Notes: a model not told the origin generated them from the sequence alone. A DNA stretch of 32,844 bases from an uncultured Clostridia bacterium (GCA_945876435.1 CAMCOD010000019.1:1-32844), one strand, 5' to 3'. Counted from the stretch's first letter, positions 21,558 through 29,813 are shown. Program-made: numbers and translations.

Positions 21558-23786
21558 TTAGAGGACAGGTGTCCAGGCCTTTGCCATGATCTCGTCCACG
21601 TTGTCCATGGAGGTGATCAGGCCCAGACGCACATATTTTTCCACAACAGAGTGCAGGGAGGTGGTGGTGAAGTCCTGTTCCAGGCCGAACTGGAGAGAGT
21701 TGTTCAGCATGACGTTCATGTCGAAGTCGCCGGACATCATGTTTTCGTCATACATGAACTGGGTGGCCTCTTCCGGATTTTCCCGCATCCAGGCGTGTGC
21801 TTTCTGAACTGCCTGCACCACCTTTTTGGCGTGAACCGGGTTTTCTTTTACAAAGGCGGCGTTCATGGCGATCACGCAGCAGGGTTCGTCGGCGAAGTCC
21901 TCATCCAGCAGGGAGCGGATGCATTTCAGCTTGCCTTCCTTGACCATTTTGTAGGCGAAGGTATCGGAGAGCAGGGCGGCGGAGATCTCGCCGTTTTCCA
22001 TGGCGTTTACGCAGGCGTCGGTGGTAACCTGGGTCAGGTTCACGTCGGACTGTGGGTTGATGCCGTCAGCGTCCAGCAGCAGGCAGGTGATGTTATAGTC
22101 GGAGGCGCCGATGCCGTTTGGAACGGAGATGGAGGTGCCCTTCAGGTCAGCGGTGGTATTGTAGTCGCTGTCCGCCAGAACATACAGGGATTTGCAGCCG
22201 ATGTGGGCGCCGCCGACGAAGGTCAGCTCAACGCCGTTGGTGCAGGGAACCAGCATGGTGGCGATATGGCCTACGGCGACCGTTGCCTGCTGGGTGCCCA
22301 GGGCTTCGGTGTAGGAGGTTCCTTTGAAGCCGTCGGCTTTCAGGCCGGCTTCTTCATAGTAACCCAGTTTTGCAGCCATGGTCGGGCCGGAGGTGCAGCC
22401 GTCCGCCATGTAGTAGATAATATTTTTGCCGTAAGCCGGCTCTTTTTCCATAGCGGCCTGTTCCTCGGCGGTTGGGGTCAGGTCAACGTCCAGCATCTGC
22501 TCGGCACGGCCTTCCATGTGGATTGGAGCGAACATTTTTTCCCACTGGCCGGAGGTGGAGGCTTCGTAGGAGTTCATGTGCTCAGAAGCGGAGGCAACGG
22601 CGGAGCCGCCTTCGCCGTACTGCTGTACGGGAACCGGGCAGCCTTCCGCGGCAACCGGGTCGCCTACGGTCAGGCCGGGAACCTCCTCATCCGGGCAAAC
22701 CGGTGTCCAGGCTTTGGCCATAATGTCGTCAACATTATCCATGGTGATGTCGGATGGGAACATGCCCAGGCGCAGGTAGTCCTCAACGATTTCCCGCAGC
22801 GCACGCTCGGTGAAGGCGTCGGACAGGCCGAAGTGGAGGGTTTTCCAGAAGGTGAGCTGGTTGTCAAACTCACCGGTCATGCTGTTGTTGTCGAACATCA
22901 TCTGTACGGTTTCTTCCGGATGCAGACGGGAATCCATACCGGCGCGTTTGATGGCCATAACCACATATTTGGCGTGAACCGGGTTGTTCTGGATAAAGTC
23001 GTTGTTCATAGCGGTAACGCAGCAGGGCTCATCCTGGAACTCCTCGGTGAAGGTCAGGGAAACCACATTGGTCATTTCGTCCTTGAAATTGGCCAGAACG
23101 AAGTAGTCGGAGAATACGGAAGCGTCCACTTCGCCGTTTTTCATAGCCTGAACGGTAGCGGCGGAGTCCTCGATAACAACCCATTCAACCTCGGAGGTTG
23201 GGTTGATGCCGAACTCATCCAGCAGGCGGTAAGCGATGTTCTGGTCGGATTCGCCGATGCCGTCGTGGATGGCGATGCGTTTGCCCCGCAGATCCTCTAC
23301 GTCCTCAATGCCGCTGCCGTTGAGGGAGAAGATGGATTTGCAGCCGATGTGAGCGCCGCAAACAAAGGTCATGTTGACCCCTTTGGTAACGGGAACCAGC
23401 ATGGTGGCGATATGGTCGGTGCCCCACATGGCTTGGCCGGTGCCCACGGTGTTGACAACGGAGCCGCCTTTGATGCAAGTGGCGTTGATGCCGTATTCTT
23501 CATAGTAGCCCCGGAGCTCGGCGGTGTATTTGGCGGATACGCAGGCGCCGCCGTTGAACAGGTAGTTGATCTCCTGGCCGAATACCGGCTCCTGCTTCAT
23601 AGCTTCCCAATCTTCCGGGGAAACGGCTGCGGGACGGTTTGGATCGTCGGCCGGGGTTTCGGTGCTTGGGGTGCTTTCCGCCGGGGTGTTGCTGTTCTCA
23701 GCCGGTTTTTCGGTCTGATTGCAGGCCGCCACGGAAGCAGCCATAAGCACCGCCAGGAAAGCACTGGTCAGTTTTTTCAGATTCAT
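21558..23786 (-). CDS. Lipoprotein with two fused substrate-binding domains (NMT1/SsuA-like)
   Basis: The protein is 742 aa. The signal peptide MNLKKLTSAFLAVLMAASVA is followed by a lipobox (VAAC, Cys22) and a Pro/Ser/Thr-rich linker to about 58. Domain 1 (about 60-385) and domain 2 (about 455-742) are homologous; a linker of about 65 residues joins them. Both carry HIATMLVP, GAHIGCKS, DEPCCV-AMN and NPVHAK, and both end with MDNVD-IMAKAWTPV. Single-domain NMT1/SsuA proteins of about 330 aa deliver sulfonates, nitrate, pyrimidines and similar ligands to an importer. Two domains in one chain are unusual. Conserved Cys in GAHIGCKS and the CC pair may touch the ligand or a metal. The ATPase and permease genes lie upstream in the same operon. 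The ligand is not known. Confidence 0.92.
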   Translation of the reverse strand: MNLKKLTSAFLAVLMAASVAACNQTEKPAENSNTPAESTPSTETPADDPNRPAAVSPEDWEAMKQEPVFGQEINYLFNGGACVSAKYTAELRGYYEEYGINATCIKGGSVVNTVGTGQAMWGTDHIATMLVPVTKGVNMTFVCGAHIGCKSIFSLNGSGIEDVEDLRGKRIAIHDGIGESDQNIAYRLLDEFGINPTSEVEWVVIEDSAATVQAMKNGEVDASVFSDYFVLANFKDEMTNVVSLTFTEEFQDEPCCVTAMNNDFIQNNPVHAKYVVMAIKRAGMDSRLHPEETVQMMFDNNSMTGEFDNQLTFWKTLHFGLSDAFTERALREIVEDYLRLGMFPSDITMDNVDDIMAKAWTPVCPDEEVPGLTVGDPVAAEGCPVPVQQYGEGGSAVASASEHMNSYEASTSGQWEKMFAPIHMEGRAEQMLDVDLTPTAEEQAAMEKEPAYGKNIIYYMADGCTSGPTMAAKLGYYEEAGLKADGFKGTSYTEALGTQQATVAVGHIATMLVPCTNGVELTFVGGAHIGCKSLYVLADSDYNTTADLKGTSISVPNGIGASDYNITCLLLDADGINPQSDVNLTQVTTDACVNAMENGEISAALLSDTFAYKMVKEGKLKCIRSLLDEDFADEPCCVIAMNAAFVKENPVHAKKVVQAVQKAHAWMRENPEEATQFMYDENMMSGDFDMNVMLNNSLQFGLEQDFTTTSLHSVVEKYVRLGLITSMDNVDEIMAKAWTPVL

Positions 23787-23877
23787 GGTTTTTTTCGTCT
23801 CCTTTTGTGTTTGAATGTGTCAGAATGTATCCAAAAATCAGCCCTTTGGCTGATAAAAGGACGGATGGAAAGGGTTT

Positions 23878-24654
23878 TTACTGGTGTTTTCCGCCGTAGT
23901 GCAGCTTATTGAGGATCCGGTTGCGGTATTCCACAAAGGTTTGGGAGGAGCGGTCCCGGGGATACTCGTCGGGGATGGGGATATCGGCCACAATGCGGCC
24001 GGGGTTGGCCTCCATGACAATGACCCGGGTGCCCATGTAGATGGCCTCGTCCACATCATGGGTGACCATTACGGCAAGCTGCTTTTTCTGCCGCCAGATA
24101 TTTAAGATCTCGTCCTGCATATTCATGCGGGTAAAGGCGTCCAGCGCCCCCAGAGGCTCGTCCAGAGTCAGGATCTCCGGCTCGTTGATCAGGGTGCGCA
24201 CCAGCGCCACCCTCTGGGCCATACCGCCGGAGAGCTGGCCGGGGTAATCGTCCCGGAAGTCCTCCAGGCCGATGGTTTTCAGCATGCGCTCCACCTTGTC
24301 CTCGTTGCCTTTCAGCTTACCCTGCATCTGCAGGCTGAAGGCGATGTTTTTTTCCACGGTGAGCCAAGGGAAAAGGGTGGGTTTCTGGAAAACCATGCCC
24401 CGTTCCGGGGAAGGCTTGGTGACTTCCTGGCCGTTGACGGTGATTTTGCCGGTGGTGGGCGGGATCAGGCCGGCCACCAGGCGGAGAATGGTGGATTTTC
24501 CGCAGCCGGAGGGGCCGACCAGGCTGATAAATTCGCCGCTTTCCATGGTCAGGTCCACGTTGTTCAAGGCGTGGGTCACCTCGTCGTTTTCTACTTTGGC
24601 GAAGCTTTTGGAAACGCCCTCCAGCTTCAGGGTAACATGTCGGTTTTCAGCCAT
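23878..24654 (-). CDS. ABC importer ATPase (SsuB/TauB/NrtD type)
   Basis: The protein is 258 aa from ATG 24654. It has Walker A GPSGCGKST (49-57), the Q-loop in MVFQKPTLFPWL, signature LSGGMAQRVALVRTL, Walker B ILTLDEPLGALD and the H-loop VMVTHDVDEAIYMG. The closing AIYMGTRVIVMEANPGRIV is typical of the nitrate/sulfonate/taurine importer group. Its start overlaps the permease stop (TAATG), so translation is coupled. It powers the importer whose tandem-domain binding protein is encoded 91 bp downstream. Confidence 0.95.
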   Translation of the reverse strand: MAENRHVTLKLEGVSKSFAKVENDEVTHALNNVDLTMESGEFISLVGPSGCGKSTILRLVAGLIPPTTGKITVNGQEVTKPSPERGMVFQKPTLFPWLTVEKNIAFSLQMQGKLKGNEDKVERMLKTIGLEDFRDDYPGQLSGGMAQRVALVRTLINEPEILTLDEPLGALDAFTRMNMQDEILNIWRQKKQLAVMVTHDVDEAIYMGTRVIVMEANPGRIVADIPIPDEYPRDRSSQTFVEYRNRILNKLHYGGKHQ

Positions 24655-25745
24655 TATTTCACCACTCCATTCTGCCAGCGCAGGGCACGTTTTTTGATCA
24701 GATCCAGGGCTTTGGTCACCACAGTGAAGATGAAGCAGATCACAAAGAGAGCCGCGAACATCTTGTCGTAGCTGGCCCAGGCTTTGGCCCAGGTCATGTA
24801 CCAGCCAAGGCCGGCCTTAACGCCCATCATTTCCGCGATCATAATGGCGGTGCAGGCGGAGGACATGGCCTGGGTGCAGCCCTGCAGGATGGAAGGCATG
24901 GCATGGGGTATGGCCACCCGGAACACCAGCTGCCGCTCGGAGGCGCCCAGGGTCTTGGCGGCCTCAAAATAGTCCTTGTCCACGTTGGAGATGCCGGTCA
25001 TGGAGGCCACCGTTACGGCGAACCAGGAGCCCAGCGCGATGATGAACACCGCTCCCCCGAACAGGGAGGAGGCGATGACCATAATGATCGGGATCCAGGT
25101 GGAGGTTGGGATGGGGCCGAGGAATTTGATGATGGGGGTCACCCAGTAGCGGACTTTTTGGGAGTAGCCGCAGGTTATGCCGGTGACAAGGCCCAGGGCA
25201 ACGCCGATGAAGTAGCCCAGAAACAGCAGGCGCAGGGTGTGCAGAGTACATTCGATCAGATAAGCCCGATCCTCCCAGGCGATGTTGAGGATGGCGTTGA
25301 GATGGGGCACGAAGGGGTACATGAGGATACCGGTTTTCAGGGTCAGATAGTCGTAAAGGGCCAGGAACAGGAACAGCGCCGAGTAGAGAGGCGCTTTGTA
25401 GCGCACCTTATCAAAAACCGTGCGGTCGCCTTTCCCCCGCTTCACCAGGGAAAAGAGCAGATAAAGTCCGTAGATCACCGCCAGCAGCACCAGCAGACAA
25501 AGGTAGGTCATCGGCTTTTTGTTGGCGGTATAATTGGGGATCAGCTGATATTCCAGCATGGCCACCACGCTGCAGACCAGAGGCAGAAGGACAATCACCA
25601 GGTCCAAAGCCTTTTGCAGAGGTGTTTTTTCCTTTTCCTCCAGCTCCTTGAGCTGTTGGCGGGTCAGATTGTCCAGCTGCGCCGTCTGTTCCGGAGAGGG
25701 CTTGCCCGAGCGGCTGTCCAACGGCTGGCTGAAAATCGTTTTCAT
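24654..25745 (-). CDS. ABC importer permease (SsuC/TauC type) with N-terminal extension
   Basis: The protein is 363 aa, with ATG at 25745 behind AGAGGAG. The standard permease core of about 210 aa occupies the C-terminal part, with the coupling-helix motif EAAKTLGASERQLVFRVAIPHAMPSIL. Ahead of it are about 150 extra residues: a charged cytosolic start (1-45) and three further membrane helices (about 46-68, 78-100 and 115-135). SsuC-like permeases are usually about 250-270 aa. It is the first gene of the operon and pairs as a homodimer with the ATPase. The extra helices may hold the fused binding protein, which is inference. Confidence 0.92.
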   Translation of the reverse strand: MKTIFSQPLDSRSGKPSPEQTAQLDNLTRQQLKELEEKEKTPLQKALDLVIVLLPLVCSVVAMLEYQLIPNYTANKKPMTYLCLLVLLAVIYGLYLLFSLVKRGKGDRTVFDKVRYKAPLYSALFLFLALYDYLTLKTGILMYPFVPHLNAILNIAWEDRAYLIECTLHTLRLLFLGYFIGVALGLVTGITCGYSQKVRYWVTPIIKFLGPIPTSTWIPIIMVIASSLFGGAVFIIALGSWFAVTVASMTGISNVDKDYFEAAKTLGASERQLVFRVAIPHAMPSILQGCTQAMSSACTAIMIAEMMGVKAGLGWYMTWAKAWASYDKMFAALFVICFIFTVVTKALDLIKKRALRWQNGVVK

Positions 25746-26029
25746 TGCACAACACTCCTCTTTGGGTATTTTGATTAGAATTACTTGAATTTTTGGCGGA
25801 ATTTCACCAAGATTCAGCTTAAACTAAGTTTAATCCAGCAGATTGAAAAAGTCGAAAAGATTTTTACTATGCCAAACTGGAAATACATTGTTTTTTTCTA
25901 TAAAGAACGGAAAAACAGGAAGTATTTATCGGAAAAAGGAATATATCCTCGACTTTTTGCCAAAATCAATCAGAAAAAGATATGAGAAAACCGGGCCGCG
26001 ATTCAAAAAATGTATAAAAAGGGCGAAAA
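25746..26029. other. AT-rich non-coding leader of the importer operon
   Basis: About 285 bp, clearly more AT-rich than the flanks. I find no gene and no convincing sigma-A promoter for the importer. A perfect 15-bp palindrome TTAAACTAAGTTTAA is at 25819-25833, about 75 bp before the permease start, and is a possible operator. Confidence 0.45.
25819..25833. promoter_or_regulatory. Palindrome upstream of the importer operon
   Basis: TTAAACT-A-AGTTTAA has seven-base arms around one central base. It is the only clear symmetric site in the leader. Confidence 0.45.
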
Positions 26030-26055
26030 AAAGACAGCCCAAAGGGCTGTCTTGG
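26030..26055 (-). terminator. Terminator of the radical SAM/SPASM gene
   Basis: AAGACAGCCC, loop AAA, GGGCTGTCTT; on the minus strand it is followed by a run of T. It lies just downstream of the minus-strand stop codon. Confidence 0.9.
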
Positions 26056-26074
26056 CGAAAAGTTCGCGGAAAGG

Positions 26075-26911
26075 CTATTTTTGCCGGGAAAAGCGCCGGG
26101 CGTAGCCGCAGCGGCGGCACAGTTCCTCGGTGGCGCGGCGGCGGGTGAAGCCTTCCCGCATGGCCAGCGCCCGGGGGCTGGATAAAATCGCTGACAGGGG
26201 CTGCCGGTGCAGATTGCCCAGGGGGATGTCCCCCTCGTGGTCCAGGCAGCAGGGCACCACAGTTCCGTCGCAGAGGACGCCGAAGTGGTCCTTCAGGCCG
26301 TAGCAGAACACGTCATCCCCGTAGTTGGGGGCGGAAAGGTCCGGCCAGTCGAAGCGGTCGCCAAATTCCAGATGGAGCTTGTCCCGCAGCCGGGCGCCCC
26401 GCTTGCCCTCCTGCCAGGGCCGGGGGAAGCGTTCCTCCAGCAGGGCGATGGTGGAGGCGTTGCGGCCTTCTTCACCGCCCCGGTTCCACAGCCGCAGAAT
26501 GCACAGGATGCCGGCCCGGCTGGCCTTATGGGCAAAATCGAAGCAGGCGCTGAGATAGCGCAGGTAGTCCTGCCGGCTGCCCTCCTCGAAGCTGTGGACG
26601 GAGATATTCACCTTGTAAACGCCGCTGTTCCGCAGCGCCTCGCCGCATTTGTCCAGCAGAGTGCCGTTGGTGGTGATGGCCACATGAAAGCCCCGGGCAG
26701 AGGCGTGGCGGATAAAGTCCGGCAGCAGGGGATGCAGGGTGGGCTCGCCCATAATGTGGAAGTACAAGTATTGGGTGACGCCCTGAAGCTGGGCGCAGAT
26801 ATGGGAAAACTCCTCCATGGTCATGGAATGGGGCCGGCGGCGGGTGCCGGGGCAGAAGGAGCAGTTTTTGTTGCAGATGTTGCTGATCTCCACATAGACC
26901 CGGGAGTACAT
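26075..26911 (-). CDS. Radical SAM/SPASM domain protein
   Basis: The protein is 278 aa from ATG 26911 (MYSRVYVEISNICNKNCSFC) with GGAAGG upstream. The triad is Cys13, 17 and 20 (CX3CX2C). YFHIMGEPTLHPLLPDFIRH and AITTNGTLLDKCGEAL are typical of small radical SAM enzymes. The C-terminal part has FCYGLKDHFGVLCDGTVVPC, CLDHEGDIPLGNL and ELCRRCGYA, a short SPASM-like Cys set. Related proteins modify peptides or other substrates. No precursor peptide is apparent within a few hundred bases. It is monocistronic and followed by its own terminator. Confidence 0.87.
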   Translation of the reverse strand: MYSRVYVEISNICNKNCSFCPGTRRRPHSMTMEEFSHICAQLQGVTQYLYFHIMGEPTLHPLLPDFIRHASARGFHVAITTNGTLLDKCGEALRNSGVYKVNISVHSFEEGSRQDYLRYLSACFDFAHKASRAGILCILRLWNRGGEEGRNASTIALLEERFPRPWQEGKRGARLRDKLHLEFGDRFDWPDLSAPNYGDDVFCYGLKDHFGVLCDGTVVPCCLDHEGDIPLGNLHRQPLSAILSSPRALAMREGFTRRRATEELCRRCGYARRFSRQK

Positions 26912-26932
26912 GGAACATCCCTTCCTTTCCTG

Positions 26933-26962
26933 TTATGAATAAGGGGATTATGAATAAGGAGA
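26933..26962. repeat. Short tandem direct repeat
   Basis: Two copies of a 15-mer, TTATGAATAAGGGGA and TTATGAATAAGGAGA, lie head to tail just upstream of the radical SAM/SPASM gene start. They differ at one position. Confidence 0.75.
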
Positions 26963-27001
26963 ACTGTCTCTATCATAGCAGAAACGGAGGGGAGAAGCAA
27001 A

Positions 27002-27600
27002 TGGGGAGGGCAGGCGGGTGGAAATGGGGCTGCTCTTTCGGATGCAGAAATTGTTAACTTCTTAATCGAACATGATGAGTTAAATGATCTCTATCAAATA
27101 CAAAAAGAAATACAAGATTCTTTATGTAATGTAAGCGTAACATATGCTAGAGAAGTTCTTGGAGTTTCAGATATTTCTGTTAATGATGTTCAGAGCCTTA
27201 ATGAAGAATATAATTTGCAGCTTCCCAATGAAAATATTTCCGGCATTGTCGATAATGGAACTGTGAATATTCAGAGAGACTCTCGTGGGGTTATTATGGA
27301 TGTATGGTATCTTTACTATTCTGTTTCTTCTGGTTCATTTTCTGTAAAAGCAGCTCTTATCGATTCTGACAATCCGCTGGATACTGTTTCGGGAACAATT
27401 ACTCGTTACTATCTTAATAATTCAACCTGGAACAAAAAAGATATGACTTTCCGGAAATCGGCCTGCGCCTATGGCGGGGGGATGTTTTTCACCCCAAGCT
27501 TCTTGCCGATAAGCAGTATATGGAAGACGCGAAATTGTACATTGATGAAATGGATCAGTACCTGTATTTTGAACTGGTCTATGTCAATCAGGGAAATTAA
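27002..27600 (+). pseudogene. AT-rich gene remnant, no start codon and one frameshift
   Basis: From 27002 one frame is open and reads LSDAEIVNFLIEHDELNDLY, SVTYAREVLGVSDI and WYLYYSVSSGSFSV. It has no ATG, GTG or TTG start with a ribosome site, and codons are AT-rich, unlike the flanks. After NNSTWNKK the sense moves to the next frame: RYDFPEIGLRLWRGDVFHPK to YFELVYVNQGN, stop at 27598. The break is at a six-A run (27434-27439); one more A would join the two parts. I do not recognise the family. It looks like the 3' end of a horizontally acquired gene whose 5' part was lost near 27000-27035. Confidence 0.6.
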
Positions 27601-27633
27601 AGGATCGCACGTTCCGGGCAGTTTGAAACACGC

Positions 27634-27663
27634 AAAAAAAGGAGCCTTTCGGCTCCTTTTTTT
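27634..27663. terminator. Terminator at the ABC exporter 3' end
   Basis: AAAAAAGGAGCC, loop TTTC, GGCTCCTTTTTTT. It has A and T tracts on both sides, so it can act on both strands. It lies 16 bp after the stop of the minus-strand permease gene. Confidence 0.92.
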
Positions 27664-27678
27664 CCGTGTTCTTATGGC

Positions 27679-28323
27679 TTAAAACTGTTTTTTCCCGTAG
27701 ATGCGCTGGGAAATCAGGTAGGACAGGCCCATCAGCGCCAGCAGGAACAGCGGCATCAGGACGGCAAAATAGCGGTCGAGGATGCCGGCGTCGATTTTGG
27801 GCAGGCCGTTCATCTGGCTGAGCAGGAAGATCAGCGCGCCCACGGCCATCACCAGCACAAAGACCATGACCCGGCCTTTGTTGATGCCGAATTTGAAGAT
27901 CAGGGGATAAAACAGGGCCTGCAGGATCAGCAGGGCGCACATGGCGCCGATGAAGCTCTCCAAAAGGCCGCTCAGCTCCAGGCCCCGCCCGAAGATCAGG
28001 CCGGCGACGCCGCTGATGAGGACGGTGAGCAGGGCGGTGATGGCGCTGATCAGCAGCGTCACCACATATTTGGCCCGCACCACGTTTTTCCGCCCGTTGG
28101 GCAGGGACACGGCGAAGGCATCAAACTGGTTGTACTCGTCGTAGCTGAAGGTGCTGAGCATGGACATGAACACGATATAGGTGGGGATAAAGGTAAATAT
28201 GCTGTCTCCGCTGCCCGCGGCCACAAAGTAGATCACCAGCATGACGAGAATCATGGAGCGGGCTTTCAGGCTGGCTTTCAGCAGATACAGGTCTTTTTTC
28301 ATCAATCCTAACATACCTGACAT
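27679..28323 (-). CDS. ABC-2-type exporter permease
   Basis: The protein is 214 aa, with ATG at 28323 behind AGGGGG. About six membrane helices are seen, starting near 22-40, 43-60, 88-110, 117-137, 148-168 and 183-205. The N-terminal MLGLMKKDLYLLKASLKAR and SYDEYNQFDAFAVSLPNGRK are typical of the ABC2_membrane_5 (PmtB/YtrF-like) group. It overlaps the ATPase gene by 16 bp. Together with a GntR regulator upstream the layout resembles the GntR-ATPase-permease systems used for peptide or antibiotic export. The substrate is unknown. Confidence 0.9.
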   Translation of the reverse strand: MSGMLGLMKKDLYLLKASLKARSMILVMLVIYFVAAGSGDSIFTFIPTYIVFMSMLSTFSYDEYNQFDAFAVSLPNGRKNVVRAKYVVTLLISAITALLTVLISGVAGLIFGRGLELSGLLESFIGAMCALLILQALFYPLIFKFGINKGRVMVFVLVMAVGALIFLLSQMNGLPKIDAGILDRYFAVLMPLFLLALMGLSYLISQRIYGKKQF

Positions 28324-29183
28324 GGTTTTTCCCCCTTGATCATCAGGATCATCAGGTCCTCCAGCGTGATGGCGTCCATGACGCAGTCCGGATATTTCCG
28401 GGCCATGGCTGTCCGGTCGCTGACCAGGACCTCAATGTTGTACTTGTTTTTCCGGTAGGACAGCATATCCTCCCGGTCGATGAGGGCGAACTGCTGCTCA
28501 TCGCATTTCAGAATGCCGTAGCCGTCCAGAATGTCGTCCCGGCTCTTGTTCAGCACCAGCTGTCCGCCGTCCATGAACAGGATCTGGTCGGCGCAGTGCT
28601 CCAGGTCGCTGGTGATATGGGTGGAGAAAAGGATGCTGTGCTCCTCGTCGCAGATAAACTGGAGGAAAATGTTCATCACCTCGCTGCGCACCACCGGGTC
28701 AAGGCCGCTGGTGGGCTCATCCAGAATCAGCAGCTTGGGGTGATGGGCCAGCGCGGCGGAGATCTCCAGCTTTTTCCGCATACCTTTGGAGAAAGTCTTG
28801 ATGGGCTTGTTGTCCGGCAGGGAAAAATCCTTTAAGTACTGGCGGAACAGGGCGTCGTCCCAGTTTTTGTAGATGGAGCGCAGGCTGGAGGCGATGTCCC
28901 TGGGGGTTAACAGCTCCGGGAAGAACATATTGTCCAGCACAAGGCCGATGTCCTCCTTGCATTGGGCTTCGTCGCGGTTCATATCCCGGCCGAAAACGGA
29001 AATTTGGCCGGAATCCGGGCGGATGATGCCCAGAAGGGACTTGATCAGGGTGGTTTTTCCGGCGCCGTTTTCGCCGATGAGGCCGGCGATGATGCCGCCG
29101 GGGATGGACAGGCTCACCGGGCCAAGCTGGAAGCTGCTGTCGTAGGTTTTTTGCAGGTTTTGGATGGAAATGGCTTCAGCCAT
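28308..29183 (-). CDS. ABC exporter ATPase (BcrA/PmtA/YtrB-like)
   Basis: The protein is 291 aa, with ATG at 29183 behind AAAGGAGTGAT. Walker A is GENGAGKTT (37-45), the signature is FSKGMRKKLEISAAL, Walker B is LLILDEPTSGLDP and the H-loop is LFSTHI. The C-terminal extension of about 80 aa after ILFMDGGQLVLNK is usual for this exporter group. It forms one operon with the permease and the GntR regulator upstream; the gap to the latter is 4 bp. Confidence 0.95.
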   Translation of the reverse strand: MAEAISIQNLQKTYDSSFQLGPVSLSIPGGIIAGLIGENGAGKTTLIKSLLGIIRPDSGQISVFGRDMNRDEAQCKEDIGLVLDNMFFPELLTPRDIASSLRSIYKNWDDALFRQYLKDFSLPDNKPIKTFSKGMRKKLEISAALAHHPKLLILDEPTSGLDPVVRSEVMNIFLQFICDEEHSILFSTHITSDLEHCADQILFMDGGQLVLNKSRDDILDGYGILKCDEQQFALIDREDMLSYRKNKYNIEVLVSDRTAMARKYPDCVMDAITLEDLMILMIKGEKPCQVC

Positions 29184-29187
29184 GGGA

Positions 29188-29559
29188 TCACTCCTTTAAA
29201 AAGAGATGGAACAGGTCCTCAAGGGCCTGTCGGTCGATGGAATAGGTGTTGGCGATATCGGCGATCTTCTGCATATAGCTTTCGATCTCCCGCTGCTTCT
29301 GCTCCCGGATCAGCTCCATGTTTTTGGGCGCCACAAAGGTGCCTTTTCCCTGGCGGGACTGAAGGTAGCCCTCTTTCTCCAGCTCGTCGTAGGCTTTCTT
29401 GATGGTCATGACGCTAATCTGGATCTCGGCGGCAAGCTGGCGGATGGAGGGCAGCGCTTCGCCCTCCGCCAGTTCCCCAGAGAGGATCTGGGAGGTGATG
29501 GCGTTTTTGATCTGCTGATAAATGGGGGTAGGGCTGTTGTTGCGGATTATGAGTTTCAT
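29188..29559 (-). CDS. GntR-family regulator (YtrA subfamily)
   Basis: The protein is 123 aa, with ATG at 29559 behind AAGGAGG. The winged HTH covers residues 10-75: PTPIYQQIKNAITSQILSGE, LPSIRQLAAEIQISVMTIKK and YDELEKEGYLQSRQGKGTFV. The C-terminal part is a short dimerisation helix, which marks the YtrA group that lacks a ligand domain. Such repressors control adjacent ABC exporter genes and respond to cell-wall antibiotics or peptides. Two palindromes at its promoter suggest autoregulation. Confidence 0.93.
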   Translation of the reverse strand: MKLIIRNNSPTPIYQQIKNAITSQILSGELAEGEALPSIRQLAAEIQISVMTIKKAYDELEKEGYLQSRQGKGTFVAPKNMELIREQKQREIESYMQKIADIANTYSIDRQALEDLFHLFLKE

Positions 29560-29577
29560 CAGGCGGCCTCCTTAACT

Positions 29578-29615
29578 GTTATAGATAGTATATAACAGTA
29601 TAATACAGTTGTCAA
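29578..29615 (-). promoter_or_regulatory. Promoter and operators of the GntR-ABC operon
   Basis: On the minus strand, TTGACA (29615-29610) and TATACT (29592-29587) are 17 bp apart. AAC-T-GTAT-T-ATAC-T-GTT (29610-29594) is a palindrome in the spacer, and GTTATA-N7-TATAAC (29596-29578) covers the -10 and start region. Both fit a YtrA-type repressor blocking its own promoter. Confidence 0.82.
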
Positions 29616-29711
29616 GGGGGTGCACGGTGTTCGGGTCGCTGCAGGTCAAAATTTTTTCGCACTGTGCCTCTTTGGAAACACCCATTTTGATGATGGAGTG
29701 GGGCGACGGTT

Positions 29712-29728
29712 GAGAAGCGAAGCTTCTC
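29712..29728. repeat. Small hairpin in the gap between operons
   Basis: GAGAAGC-GAA-GCTTCTC is a perfect 7-bp stem. It lies in a 190-bp gene-free stretch. I see no T-run and assign no function. Confidence 0.5.
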
Positions 29729-29762
29729 CCTTCCGTCCGGGGCGCCGAAAGGTATTTTCCGC

Positions 29763-29796
29763 AGAAAAAAACGCCTCCGTGGGGGACGGAGGCGGG
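29763..29796 (-). terminator. Terminator of the MFS transporter gene
   Basis: CGCCTCCGT, loop GGGGG, ACGGAGGCG; on the minus strand it is followed by a run of T. It lies just after the stop codon. Confidence 0.9.
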
Positions 29797-29813
29797 GTTG
29801 TTTGGCTGTTCTT

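Noticed and set aside
21423-23912. Plus-strand open frame of 829 codons opposite the binding-protein gene
   Set aside because: It is the mirror of the tandem-domain lipoprotein; the minus strand has a signal peptide, ribosome site and terminator.
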